Shown here one piece after another: positions 35,971 through 44,469 of a stretch of DNA of 64,000 nt (the stretch's first letter is position 1; each line of letters opens with the position of its first letter). Below the pieces are notes generated by a model. That model did no database searches and was not told where the DNA came from. It saw nothing but the letters and a program-made list of their open reading frames with translations. The DNA is from Streptomyces luteolus (lineage in GTDB: Bacteria > Actinomycetota > Actinomycetes > Streptomycetales > Streptomycetaceae): NCBI RefSeq assembly GCF_029968015.1, contig NZ_JASCIS010000018.1:100733-164732 (forward strand), in the 5' to 3' direction. Position numbers and translations under genes: made by a program.

Positions 35971-37079
35971 GCAGTAGCAGTACCGGATCAAGAGGAGAGA
36001 CTGTGCCGACTGTGCCTTCGGCCGCCGGAGTCGCGGATGATGTCGATGGCGTCGACGTCAGCGGGATGCTCGACCGCGGACGCACCCTGGCCACGCCCGT
36101 GCTGCGCGCCGCCGTGGACCGCCTCGCGCCGCCCATGGACACCGTGGCCGCGTACCACTTCGGCTGGATCGACGCCGAGGGCCGGCCCTCCGCCGGTGAC
36201 GGCGGCAAGGCGGTACGCCCGGCGCTAGCCCTGCTCTCCGCCGAGGCCGCCGGAGCCGCGCCCGAGGTGGGCATCCCCGGCGCGGTCGCCGTGGAGCTCG
36301 TGCACAACTTCTCGCTCCTGCACGACGACCTGATGGACGGCGACGAGCAGCGCCGCCACCGCGACACGGTGTGGAAGGTGCACGGCCCGGCGCAGGCCAT
36401 CCTCGTCGGCGACGCCCTCTTCGCCCTCGCCAACGAGATCCTCCTCGAACTCGACACCGTCGAGGCGGGCCGCGCCACGCGCCGGCTCACCACCGCCTCC
36501 CGGAAGCTGATCGACGGCCAGGCCCAGGACATCAGTTACGAGCACCGCGAGCGGGTCACCGTCGAGGAGTGCCTGGAGATGGAGGGCAACAAGACCGGCG
36601 CCCTGCTCGCCTGCGCGGTCTCCATCGGCGCGGTCCTCGGCGGCGCCGACGAGCGCACCGCCGACGCCCTGGAGCGCTACGGCTACCACCTGGGCCTCGC
36701 GTTCCAGGCGGTGGACGACCTGCTCGGCATCTGGGGCGACCCGGAGGCCACCGGCAAGCAGACCTGGAGCGACCTGCGTCAGCGCAAGAAGTCGCTGCCC
36801 GTCGTCGCCGCCCTGAGCGCCGAGGGCGAGGCCGCCGAGCGGCTCGGTGAGCTGCTCGCCGCGGACGCCAAGAGCAGCGACTTCGAGAACTTCTCGGAGG
36901 AGGAGTTCGCCGCCCGCGCCGCCCTCATCGAGGAGGCGGGCGGCCGCGACTGGACCGCCCAGGAGGCGCGCCGCCAGCACACGATCGCTGTCGAGGCCCT
37001 CGACAGCGTGGACATGCCGGAGCGGGTCAGGCGCCAGCTGGTCGCCCTGGCCGACTTCGTCGTCGTACGAAAGAGATGA
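35967..37079 (+). CDS. Polyprenyl (farnesyl) diphosphate synthase
   Basis: 370 aa from ATG 35967 (CAGGAGGCGGC upstream); GTG 36003, also with a good ribosome site (GAGGAGAGACT), would remove 12 residues. The first Asp-rich motif is LLHDDLMDGD; the second reads AVDDLLGIWGD, with Gly in place of the last Asp of DDxxD. It builds linear prenyl diphosphates from IPP and allylic primers and most likely supplies farnesyl diphosphate for HpnD. Chain length cannot be fixed from sequence alone: residues before the first motif are VAVELVHNFSL, with bulky Phe nearby. Confidence 0.9.
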   Translation: MSSSSTGSRGETVPTVPSAAGVADDVDGVDVSGMLDRGRTLATPVLRAAVDRLAPPMDTVAAYHFGWIDAEGRPSAGDGGKAVRPALALLSAEAAGAAPEVGIPGAVAVELVHNFSLLHDDLMDGDEQRRHRDTVWKVHGPAQAILVGDALFALANEILLELDTVEAGRATRRLTTASRKLIDGQAQDISYEHRERVTVEECLEMEGNKTGALLACAVSIGAVLGGADERTADALERYGYHLGLAFQAVDDLLGIWGDPEATGKQTWSDLRQRKKSLPVVAALSAEGEAAERLGELLAADAKSSDFENFSEEEFAARAALIEEAGGRDWTAQEARRQHTIAVEALDSVDMPERVRRQLVALADFVVVRKR

Positions 37080-37244
37080 TCGCCATCTGCGCCACCCGCA
37101 GCACCCGTATATGAATCGCAGTCGCCGGCCGGTGCGCTGACCACACAGCACCACAGCACCACAGCACCACGGCAGCCACCGGCCGACGGCGGACCCCAGC
37201 ACAGCAGCACTTCGAGAACCACGAATCTGCACGGAGGGGAAGCC

Positions 37245-39257
37245 ATGACAGCGACGACCGACGGAAGCAACGGGGCGTTCGGGCCCCGCGCGGCCGCGGC
37301 CACGGAGACCGGGAGTCCCGACACGTTCGAGGCGGCCCGGCGGGCCACCGAACGCGCCACCCAGCTGCTGTTCTCGCGACAGCACAGCGAGGGCTGGTGG
37401 AAGGGCGACCTCGAGACGAACGTGACGATGGACGCGGAGGACCTGCTGCTGCGTCAGTTCCTCGGCATCGGGGACGAGAAGACCACCCGGGCCGCCGCCC
37501 TGTTCATCCGCGGCGAGCAGCGCGAGGACGGCACCTGGGCCACGTTCTACGGCGGTCCCGGCGAACTCTCCACCACCGTCGAGGCGTACGTCGCCCTGCG
37601 TCTGGCCGGGGACGAGCCGGATGCCCCGCACATGGCGCGGGCCTCCGCCTGGATCCGCGCCCGCGGCGGCATCGCGGGCGCCCGGGTCTTCACCCGCATC
37701 TGGCTGGCCCTGTTCGGCTGGTGGAAGTGGGACGACCTGCCGGAACTTCCGCCGGAACTCATCTACTTCCCGAAGTGGTTCCCGCTCAACATCTACGACT
37801 TCGGCTGCTGGGCCCGGCAGACCATCGTGCCCCTCACCATCGTCTCCGCGAAGCGGCCGGTACGCCCCGCGCCGTTCCCGCTCGACGAGCTGCACACCGA
37901 CGCGCGCGTACCGAATCCGCCCAAGTCCCCTGCCCCGATGGCGAGTTGGGACGGCCTCTTCCAGCGGCTCGACCAGGCCCTGCACGCGTACCAGAAGGTC
38001 GCCGTGCCCGGTCTGAGGCGGATGGCGATGCGCTCCGCGGGGCGCTGGATCGTCGAGCGGCAGGAGAACGACGGCTGCTGGGGCGGCATCCAGCCCCCGG
38101 CCGTGTACTCGATCATCGCCCTGCACCTGCTCGGCTACGACCTCGACCACCCGGTGCTCCGCGAAGGGCTCGCCTCGCTCGACCGGTTCGCGGTGTGGCG
38201 CGAGGACGGGGCGCGGATGATCGAGGCCTGCCAGTCGCCCGTCTGGGACACCTGCCTCGCGGCCATCGCCCTCGCCGACGCGGGTGTGCCCGCCGACGAC
38301 CCGCGCCTGGTCAAGGCCGCCGACTGGATGCTCGCCGAGGAGATCGCCCGGCCCGGCGACTGGTCGGTGCGCAGGCCCGAACTCGCCCCCGGCGGCTGGG
38401 CGTTCGAGTTCCACAACGACAACTACCCGGACATCGACGACACGGCCGAGGTCGCCCTGGCGCTGCGCCGGGTGCGGCACCCCGACCCGGCCCGCGTCGA
38501 CGGTGCGATCCGCCGGGGCATGGCCTGGACCCTTGGCATGCAGTCGAAGAACGGGGCCTGGGCCGCGTTCGACGCCGACAACACCAGCGGCTTCCCCAAC
38601 CGGCTGCCCTTCTGCGACTTCGGAGAGGTCATCGACCCGCCCTCCGCCGACGTCACCGCCCACGTCGTCGAGATGCTCGCGTACGAGGGGAAGGCGAGTG
38701 ACCCGCGGACCCGGCGCGGGATCACGTGGCTGCTCGCCGAGCAGGAGGCGAACGGCGCCTGGTTCGGGCGCTGGGGCGTCAACTACCTGTACGGGACGGG
38801 CTCGGTCGTGCCCGCCCTGACCGCGGCCGGGATCCCCGCCGCGCACCCGGCGATCCGGCGGGCGGTCACCTGGCTGGAGTCGGTGCAGAACGAGGACGGC
38901 GGCTGGGGCGAGGACCTGCGGTCGTACGTCGACCCGGAGTGGGTGGCGAGCGGCGAGTCCACCGCCTCGCAGACCGCCTGGGCGCTGCTCGCGCTGCTCG
39001 CCGCGGAGGAGCGGGGCTCCAAGGCCGTCGAGCGCGGCGTGGCCTGGCTCGCCCGGACGCAGAACGACGACGGGACCTGGGACGAGCCGTACTTCACCGG
39101 CACCGGGTTCCCGTGGGACTTCTCGATCAACTACCACCTGTACCGGCAGGTCTTCCCGCTGACCGCGCTCGGCCGGTACGTCCACGGCACCGGGCACGTC
39201 GGCGGACCCGGGCCGGGGGGCGGTACGGGACACGGGCCGGGACACGGGGCGCCCTGA
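37245..39257 (+). CDS. shc: Squalene-hopene cyclase
   Basis: 670 aa from ATG 37245, with ACGGAGGGGAAGCC upstream. The catalytic acid motif DIDD lies at residues 396-399 (YPDIDDTAEVAL). Several QW repeats are visible (for example EQREDGTWATFYGG, QSKNGAWAAFD, QNEDGGWGEDL and QNDDGTWDE). It folds squalene into hopene/hopanol in one step at the inner membrane face. The C-terminus ends in a Gly/Pro/His-rich tail. Its stop overlaps the start of hpnG (TGATG). Confidence 0.96.
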   Translation: MTATTDGSNGAFGPRAAAATETGSPDTFEAARRATERATQLLFSRQHSEGWWKGDLETNVTMDAEDLLLRQFLGIGDEKTTRAAALFIRGEQREDGTWATFYGGPGELSTTVEAYVALRLAGDEPDAPHMARASAWIRARGGIAGARVFTRIWLALFGWWKWDDLPELPPELIYFPKWFPLNIYDFGCWARQTIVPLTIVSAKRPVRPAPFPLDELHTDARVPNPPKSPAPMASWDGLFQRLDQALHAYQKVAVPGLRRMAMRSAGRWIVERQENDGCWGGIQPPAVYSIIALHLLGYDLDHPVLREGLASLDRFAVWREDGARMIEACQSPVWDTCLAAIALADAGVPADDPRLVKAADWMLAEEIARPGDWSVRRPELAPGGWAFEFHNDNYPDIDDTAEVALALRRVRHPDPARVDGAIRRGMAWTLGMQSKNGAWAAFDADNTSGFPNRLPFCDFGEVIDPPSADVTAHVVEMLAYEGKASDPRTRRGITWLLAEQEANGAWFGRWGVNYLYGTGSVVPALTAAGIPAAHPAIRRAVTWLESVQNEDGGWGEDLRSYVDPEWVASGESTASQTAWALLALLAAEERGSKAVERGVAWLARTQNDDGTWDEPYFTGTGFPWDFSINYHLYRQVFPLTALGRYVHGTGHVGGPGPGGGTGHGPGHGAP

Positions 39258-39904
39258 TGGCCCACGGTGCGGCGGAGCACGTACCGCCGCTGCTCATCGC
39301 CTGTGCGCTGCGCATCGAGAGCCTCGCGCTGCGGACGGGGGAGCGCGGCGGTGCGGACCTTCCGGTCACCGTGGTGCGGACGGGGATGGGGCCGAAGGCA
39401 GCCGAGCGTGCGGTGTCGCGCACGCTCGGTGAGCCGGGCGTGGACGGGGCCGCGGTCCTCGCCACCGGCTTCTGCGCCGGGCTCGCCCCCGGTATGCACC
39501 CGGGCGATCTGGTGGTCGCGGACGAGACCCGTGACGCGCACGGCACGACGGCCTGCGAAGGCACCGGGATCCTGGTGAAAGAGCTGGTCAGGACCGTACC
39601 CGGGCGGACCGTGCACACCGGCGGCCTGACCGGCTCCGACCATGTGGTGCGCGGGCACGAGCGGGCCGAACTGCTCGCCGGAGGGGCCATCGCGGTCGAC
39701 ATGGAGTCCTCGGCGACACTGCGGGCGGCGGTGCGGGGCGGAGCCCGTCCGGTTGCGGCCGTACGGGTGGTCGTGGACGCTCCAGAGCATGAGCTCGTCC
39801 GGATCGGCACGGTACGCGGTGGAATATCGGCTTTCCGCGTTCTACGCGGAATCCTTCCGGCTTTCTATGAATGGCACCGTTCTTTGCTGCTCCCCAGGAG
39901 GTGA
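39257..39904 (+). CDS. hpnG: Hopanoid nucleosidase/phosphorylase HpnG
   Basis: 215 aa from ATG 39257. MTA/SAH nucleosidase-like fold: VVRTGMGPKAAERAV, ATGFCAGLAPGMHPGDLVVAD and the base-recognition AVDMESSATLRAA. HpnG removes adenine from adenosylhopane, giving phosphoribohopane. It sits between shc and hpnH, the canonical place, and is coupled to shc by overlapping stop and start. Confidence 0.9.
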   Translation: MAHGAAEHVPPLLIACALRIESLALRTGERGGADLPVTVVRTGMGPKAAERAVSRTLGEPGVDGAAVLATGFCAGLAPGMHPGDLVVADETRDAHGTTACEGTGILVKELVRTVPGRTVHTGGLTGSDHVVRGHERAELLAGGAIAVDMESSATLRAAVRGGARPVAAVRVVVDAPEHELVRIGTVRGGISAFRVLRGILPAFYEWHRSLLLPRR

Positions 39905-39911
39905 GCGAGTC

Positions 39912-40934
39912 ATGGCCATGCCGCTGAGGCAGTCCATCAAGGTGGCTACGTATCTCGTTGAACAGAAGCTCCGCAAGCGGGACAAGTTTCCGCTGATCGT
40001 CGAGCTCGAACCGCTTTTCGCATGCAACCTGAAATGCGAGGGCTGCGGCAAGATCCAGCACCCGGCGGGGGTTCTGAAGCAGCGCATGCCAGTGGCGCAG
40101 GCCGTCGGGGCGGTTCTGGAGTCCGGAGCGCCGATGGTGTCCATCGCCGGCGGCGAACCGCTGATGCACCCTCAGATCGACGAGATCGTACGGCAGTTGG
40201 TGGCCCGGAAGAAGTATGTCTTCCTGTGCACCAACGCGATGCTGCTGCGCAAGAAGATGGAGGACTTCACGCCGTCGCCGTACTTCGCGTTCGCCGTGCA
40301 CATCGACGGGATGCGCGAGCGGCACGACGAATCCGTCGCCAAGGAAGGCGTGTTCGACGAGGCGGTCGAGGCGATCAAGGAGGCCAAGCGGCGCGGCTTC
40401 CGGGTCACCACCAACTCGACCTTCTTCAACACCGACACCCCGCAGACCGTCATCGAGGTCCTGAATTTCCTCAACGACGACCTGAAGGTGGACGAGATGA
40501 TGCTCTCGCCCGCCTATGCCTACGAGAAGGCGCCCGACCAGGAGCATTTCCTCGGGGTCGAGCAGACCAGGGAACTCTTCAAGAAGACGTTCGCGGGCGG
40601 GAACCGGGGCCGCTGGCGGCTCAATCACTCGCCGCTCTTCCTGGACTTCCTGGAGGGCAAGGTCGATTTCCCGTGTACGGCCTGGGCCATTCCGAACTAC
40701 TCGCTCTTCGGCTGGCAGAAGCCCTGCTATCTGATGAGCGACGGCTATGTGCCGACGTACCGGCAGCTCATCGAGGACACCGACTGGGACGCGTACGGCC
40801 GCGGAAAGGACCCGCGCTGCGCGAACTGCATGGCGCACTGCGGATACGAGCCGACGGCCGTGCTCGCCACGATGGGCTCCCTCAAGGAGTCCCTGCGGGC
40901 GATGCGGGAGACCGTCTCCAGCGGTCGCGGCTGA
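39912..40934 (+). CDS. hpnH: Radical SAM adenosylhopene synthase HpnH
   Basis: 340 aa from ATG 39912 with CAGGAGGTG upstream. The radical SAM cluster motif CNLKCEGC gives C38, C42 and C45; SIAGGEPLMHP follows. A C-terminal cysteine group (CANCMAHCGYEP) resembles an auxiliary-cluster or SPASM-like tail, as in other HpnH proteins. It joins 5'-deoxyadenosine to hopene. The 7-bp gap after hpnG indicates one transcript. Confidence 0.95.
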   Translation: MAMPLRQSIKVATYLVEQKLRKRDKFPLIVELEPLFACNLKCEGCGKIQHPAGVLKQRMPVAQAVGAVLESGAPMVSIAGGEPLMHPQIDEIVRQLVARKKYVFLCTNAMLLRKKMEDFTPSPYFAFAVHIDGMRERHDESVAKEGVFDEAVEAIKEAKRRGFRVTTNSTFFNTDTPQTVIEVLNFLNDDLKVDEMMLSPAYAYEKAPDQEHFLGVEQTRELFKKTFAGGNRGRWRLNHSPLFLDFLEGKVDFPCTAWAIPNYSLFGWQKPCYLMSDGYVPTYRQLIEDTDWDAYGRGKDPRCANCMAHCGYEPTAVLATMGSLKESLRAMRETVSSGRG

Positions 40935-41007
40935 CACCGGCAGCGCGGTCGGCCCCAGGGCCGGCCGCGTCGCCGGGATTGGACGTGCCGTCCGAGAGGG
41001 GGACCGC

Positions 41008-41457
41008 ATGACGATCCTGGAGAACATCCGGGGGCCGCAGGACCTGAAGGAGTCCGATCCGGAGGAGCTCGACGTGGCGGAGCTCGACCCGGCGGAGCTT
41101 GACCAACTCACCGAGGAGATCCGGAAGTTCCTCGTACACGCGGTCGCTCGCACCGGCGGCTGCACGGTGGTCGACCCGCGCTGGGTCAAGCCCGTCGATC
41201 CTGCCCTGCCTGGGCTCGCCGCGCGGCACCGGCTCGTGGCCGTCGTCGAGGACAACTCCCGTACGTCCGGGGTGGGTTCGGCCGTCGGGCAGGCGCTGCA
41301 GGACGCCGAGGTGGACCTGCCGCCGCGTACCTTCGGCATCCCCGAGCAGTTCCTCGCCCATGCCAAGCGCGGCGAGCTCCTGGCCGACCTCGGGCTCACC
41401 CCGGTCGACATCGCCGGACGCATCGGCGCGAGCCTCGCCCGTAAGGAGAACCAGTGA
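41008..41457 (+). CDS. Internally deleted dxs: N- and C-terminal ends of DXS fused in frame
   Basis: 149 aa, ATG 41008 after GAGAGGGGGACCGC. Residues 1-51 match the DXS N-terminus (MTILENIRGPQDLK, then KFLVHAVARTGG) up to the point where HLGPNLG should follow. The text then jumps to the C-terminal DXS domain: TVVDPRWVKPVDPALPGLA, AVVEDNSRTSGVGSAVGQAL and FGIPEQFLAHAKR. About 480 residues, including the thiamine-diphosphate and pyrimidine domains, are missing, so it cannot be an active 1-deoxyxylulose-5-phosphate synthase. The frame is intact and flanked by well-kept operon genes. An acidic insertion (EELDVAELDPAELDQL) lies near residue 20-35. Confidence 0.88.
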   Translation: MTILENIRGPQDLKESDPEELDVAELDPAELDQLTEEIRKFLVHAVARTGGCTVVDPRWVKPVDPALPGLAARHRLVAVVEDNSRTSGVGSAVGQALQDAEVDLPPRTFGIPEQFLAHAKRGELLADLGLTPVDIAGRIGASLARKENQ

Positions 41458-42914
41458 TGACGGACCAGCCGAGGACGGACCAGCCGAGGACGGACCCCTC
41501 GATGGCCGACAAGCCCCTGGCGGACGGGCCGGTGAATGGCTTCGAGCTGGCCGCGCTGCTCGCCGAGCGCGGCGCCGAACGCTACGACCTGCACGCCCGC
41601 CACCTCAACCACCAGCTGCCGCGCATGCTGCACACCATCGGCTTCGACAAGGTCTACGAGCGGGCCGAGGGCGCGTACTTCTGGGACGCGGACGGGGACG
41701 ACTACCTCGACATGCTCGCCGGGTTCGGCGTGATGGGCGTGGGCCGCCACCACCCCGTCGTACGCAAGGCGCTGCACGACGTGCTCGACGCCTCGCTCGC
41801 CGACCTCACCCGCTTCGACTGCCAGCCGCTGCCCGGACTGCTCGCCGAGAAGCTGCTCGCGCACAGCCCGCACCTGGACCGGGTGTTCTTCGGCAACAGC
41901 GGTACGGAGGCGGTGGAGACGGCGCTGAAATTCGCCCGGTACGCCACCGGAAGGCCCAGGATCCTGTACTGCACACACGCCTTCCACGGCCTGACCACGG
42001 GCGCGCTCTCGGTGAACGGCGAGTCCGGGTTCCGGGACGGGTTCGCGCCCCTGCTTCCCGATACGGCGATCCCGCTCGGCGATCTGGACGCGCTGGCACG
42101 CGAACTGGCCCACGGCGACGTGGCGGGGCTCGTCGTCGAGCCGATCCAGGGCAAGGGCGTGCACGAGTCCCCGCCCGGATTCCTGCGCGCCGCCCAGGAG
42201 CTGCTGCACCGGCACAAGGCACTGCTCATCGCGGACGAGGTGCAGACCGGGCTCGGGCGGACCGGGGACTTCTACGCGTACCAGCACGAGGACGGGGTCG
42301 AGCCGGATCTGGTGTGCGTGGCGAAGGCGCTCTCCGGCGGGTACGTGCCCGTCGGCGCGACGCTCGGCAAGGACTGGATCTTCAAGAAGGTCTACTCGTC
42401 CATGGACCGCGTCCTCGTGCACTCCGCGAGCTTCGGCTCCAACGCCCAGGCCATGGCCGCCGGGCTCGCCGTGCTCTCCGTACTGGAGGACGAGCAGCTG
42501 GTCGCCAACGCGCGGGTCACCGGTGAGCAGCTGAGGTCCCGCCTTGCCGCGCTCGTGGACCGCTACGAGCTGCTGCATGACGTACGGGGCCGGGGCCTGA
42601 TGATCGGCATCGAGTTCGGGCGGCCGTCCTCGCTGAAGCTGCGCGGCCGGTGGGCGGCGTTGCAGGTCGCCCGGAAGGGGCTCTTCGCGCAGATGGTGGT
42701 CGTACCGCTGCTGCAGAAGCACCGCATTCTCACGCAGGTCTCCGGGGACCACTTGGAGGTGATCAAACTGATTCCGCCGCTGGTCGTGGGGGAGCGGGAG
42801 GTCGAGCGGTTCGTCGGCGCCTTCACGGCCGTGATGGACGAGGCGCACAGCGGGGGCGGGCTGATGTGGGACTTCGGGAAGACGCTGGTGAAGCAGGCCG
42901 TCGCGGGCAGGTGA
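41454..42914 (+). CDS. hpnO: Aspartate aminotransferase family protein (HpnO-like)
   Basis: 486 aa from GTG 41454 (ATG 41457 equally good after AAGGAG). Class III PLP aminotransferase: FFGNSGTEAVETALKFAR, the metal/PLP loop LLIADEVQTGLGRTGDFYA and the Schiff-base Lys in CVAKALSGGYVPVGATLG. HpnO-type enzymes convert a hopanoid side-chain aldehyde to aminobacteriohopanetriol. The first 15 residues contain a repeated TDQPR. It is the last intact gene of the operon. Confidence 0.88.
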   Translation: MMTDQPRTDQPRTDPSMADKPLADGPVNGFELAALLAERGAERYDLHARHLNHQLPRMLHTIGFDKVYERAEGAYFWDADGDDYLDMLAGFGVMGVGRHHPVVRKALHDVLDASLADLTRFDCQPLPGLLAEKLLAHSPHLDRVFFGNSGTEAVETALKFARYATGRPRILYCTHAFHGLTTGALSVNGESGFRDGFAPLLPDTAIPLGDLDALARELAHGDVAGLVVEPIQGKGVHESPPGFLRAAQELLHRHKALLIADEVQTGLGRTGDFYAYQHEDGVEPDLVCVAKALSGGYVPVGATLGKDWIFKKVYSSMDRVLVHSASFGSNAQAMAAGLAVLSVLEDEQLVANARVTGEQLRSRLAALVDRYELLHDVRGRGLMIGIEFGRPSSLKLRGRWAALQVARKGLFAQMVVVPLLQKHRILTQVSGDHLEVIKLIPPLVVGEREVERFVGAFTAVMDEAHSGGGLMWDFGKTLVKQAVAGR

Positions 42915-43120
42915 GCGGCCCGCCGGAGACCAAGGTGGGCCGCTGGACGTACAGCCACTCCTGGCCGGCGCGCATCGTGCGCGTGCACCCCGGTCAGGAG
43001 TGGCTGTACGTACTCGAAGGGAGGCCGCGGCTGCACCTCGGGGACACGGCGCCCACCCTGTCCTGGTCGCGTCCTAGTCGAGCAGGTTGGCGCGCAGGCG
43101 CTCGCGTATCTCCGGAGTGA
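42911..43120 (+). pseudogene. Remnant of a cupin-domain regulator
   Basis: The frame opens at GTG 42911, overlapping the aminotransferase stop. It reads GRWTYSHSWPARIVRVHPGQ then EWLYVLEGRPRLHLGD, the recognisable start of the cupin half of XRE-cupin regulators (usually EWLYVLSGRLRLVLGD). It then loses family sequence and runs into the convergent phosphatase gene. Both the HTH part and the rest of the cupin are missing. Confidence 0.6.
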
Positions 43121-43871
43121 CCTTCAGGCCCTCTTCGAGGTAGCGGTCCACCGTGCCCCAGGTCTCCTCGATGGTGGTGAACGCCTCCGCCAGGTACTCG
43201 GCTCGGGCGTCGAAGAGCGGGCTGAGCAGCTCCATCACCTCGGGGGACATGGCGTCCGCGGAGGTGCTGCTGCGGTGCACCTTGTAGCGGCGGTGGGCGG
43301 CGTTGGACTGGAGGTAGTCCTCCTCGATCGCCGGGCGCTCCACGCCGACGGCGAGCAGCGTGACGGCGATGGAGAGGCCCGCGCGGTCCTTGCCCGCGGC
43401 GCAGTGCATCAGGGCCGGGACACTGTCGTCGGCCATGGCGTGCAGCACACGGCTGTGCTCGGCGGTGCGCTCCTTGATGATCATGCGGTACGAGGAGATC
43501 ATCCGGCCCGCGGCCCTGCCCTCGGAGAGCAGGCCGCGCAGCTGCTCGATGTCGCCCTCGCGGACCATCTCCCAGAACTCGGCGCCGTCGGCCGGATCGC
43601 TGAGCGGCAGGTTCACGTTCCGTACGCCGGGGAGGGCGACGTCCTGGCCCTCCAGCTTCTGGTCGGCCGCGTTGCGGAAGTCGAAGATCGTGTGCAGGCC
43701 GAGGGCGGTGAGGAAGTCCGCGTCGGCCGCGGTGGCGTGAGCCAGGTGACCGCTGCGGAAGAGGCGTCCCGCCCGCACCCGGCGCCCGTCCACGGTCGGC
43801 AGCCCGCCCAGGTCACGGAAGTTGCGTACTCCGGCGAGCTCGGGCTCTGTCGACGGGACCTGCTGCGTCAC
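43074..43871 (-). CDS. Tyrosine-protein phosphatase (CX5R type)
   Basis: 265 aa from GTG 43871, chosen for GGGAGGAGCCCCC directly before it; longer starts exist upstream. Motifs are VRNFRDLGGLPTVDGRRVR near the N-terminus, typical of this bacterial family (Y_phosphatase3), and the P-loop HCAAGKDRAG with nucleophile C157 and R163. Cytosolic. It may act on phosphotyrosine or phosphoinositide-like substrates. The 3' end overlaps the cupin remnant on the other strand. Confidence 0.9.
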   Translation of the reverse strand: MTQQVPSTEPELAGVRNFRDLGGLPTVDGRRVRAGRLFRSGHLAHATAADADFLTALGLHTIFDFRNAADQKLEGQDVALPGVRNVNLPLSDPADGAEFWEMVREGDIEQLRGLLSEGRAAGRMISSYRMIIKERTAEHSRVLHAMADDSVPALMHCAAGKDRAGLSIAVTLLAVGVERPAIEEDYLQSNAAHRRYKVHRSSTSADAMSPEVMELLSPLFDARAEYLAEAFTTIEETWGTVDRYLEEGLKVTPEIRERLRANLLD

Positions 43872-44295
43872 GGGGGCTCCTCCCATTCGGCCGCCGACGC
43901 TGTTCGTCGGCGGGGCGCGTCTTCGACGATACGACACGGGTTCCTCGGGCAATCATTCGTTCGGGCGGACTCCTCCACCGTTCCTCAATGACGCAGATGG
44001 GCCATTCACCCTTGATGTCCGTTTAGGTGGTTTCGGTGCGTTCGCGGTAACTAGCCCTGGAGTAAAGGGCGGTGGCCGATTCCGTGGTGAGCGGGATCAT
44101 ATTCGTGACGGTGTGTGGCGATCTTCGCCGAGCAATTCCCTTATGGGCGGGCACTTTTGAAGGGTGACTATCCACGGAGTGTGACCGGTATTTCGAGAAA
44201 GGATCACCGCTCCGCGATGGTCCGGGAATTGATTCCTTGTCGCTCGGCTCTCAACTCCATTACGGTCGCCGACGTCCGGGCGGACGCCCAATCCT
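43872..44295. other. Upstream region of the riboswitch-controlled hydrolase gene
   Basis: About 420 bp, noticeably less GC-rich than its surroundings. It must contain the phosphatase promoter on the left and the promoter of the riboswitch transcript on the right (TTGATT near 44230 is a possible -35). No coding frame with family-like content was found. Confidence 0.45.
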
Positions 44296-44455
44296 GCCGC
44301 CGCTCGGATTCCCGCACACCAACCCGTGCACGGCAGGAGCGGGGGACCCACGGTAAATCGCCGGATCCGGTCCACCGGAGCGGCTTGGGGTGAAGTCGCG
44401 GAAACGCGGCCGGGCATCTCCAGCCCGAACCCGACAGCTCACCTCGCAGGCGCCG
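44296..44455 (+). promoter_or_regulatory. ydaO (c-di-AMP) riboswitch
   Basis: The leader holds the conserved pieces of the ydaO-yuaA element in order: a CGCTCGGATTCCCGC start, GGTAAATCGCCGGATCC, GGGGTGAAGTCGCGG, the CGGCCGGGCATCTCCAGCCC pairing arm, then AACCCGACAGCTCACCTCGC and AGGCG. It ends 15 bp before the ATG at 44470. This RNA binds cyclic di-AMP and in Streptomyces turns off cell-wall hydrolase genes such as rpfA when the ligand is high. Here the controlled gene is a LysM-M23 endopeptidase, which fits that role. Confidence 0.88.
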
Positions 44456-44469
44456 GAGAGGAATTCGCC

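Noticed and set aside
37081..37139. Tiny frame MNRSRRPVR between the prenyl synthase and shc
   Set aside because: Nine residues without ribosome site.
36225..39245. 1006-codon open frame on the minus strand
   Set aside because: Opposite the polyprenyl synthase and squalene-hopene cyclase genes; composition shows a shadow frame.
39588..42848. 1086-codon open frame on the minus strand
   Set aside because: Opposite hpnG, hpnH and hpnO; no domain-like content.
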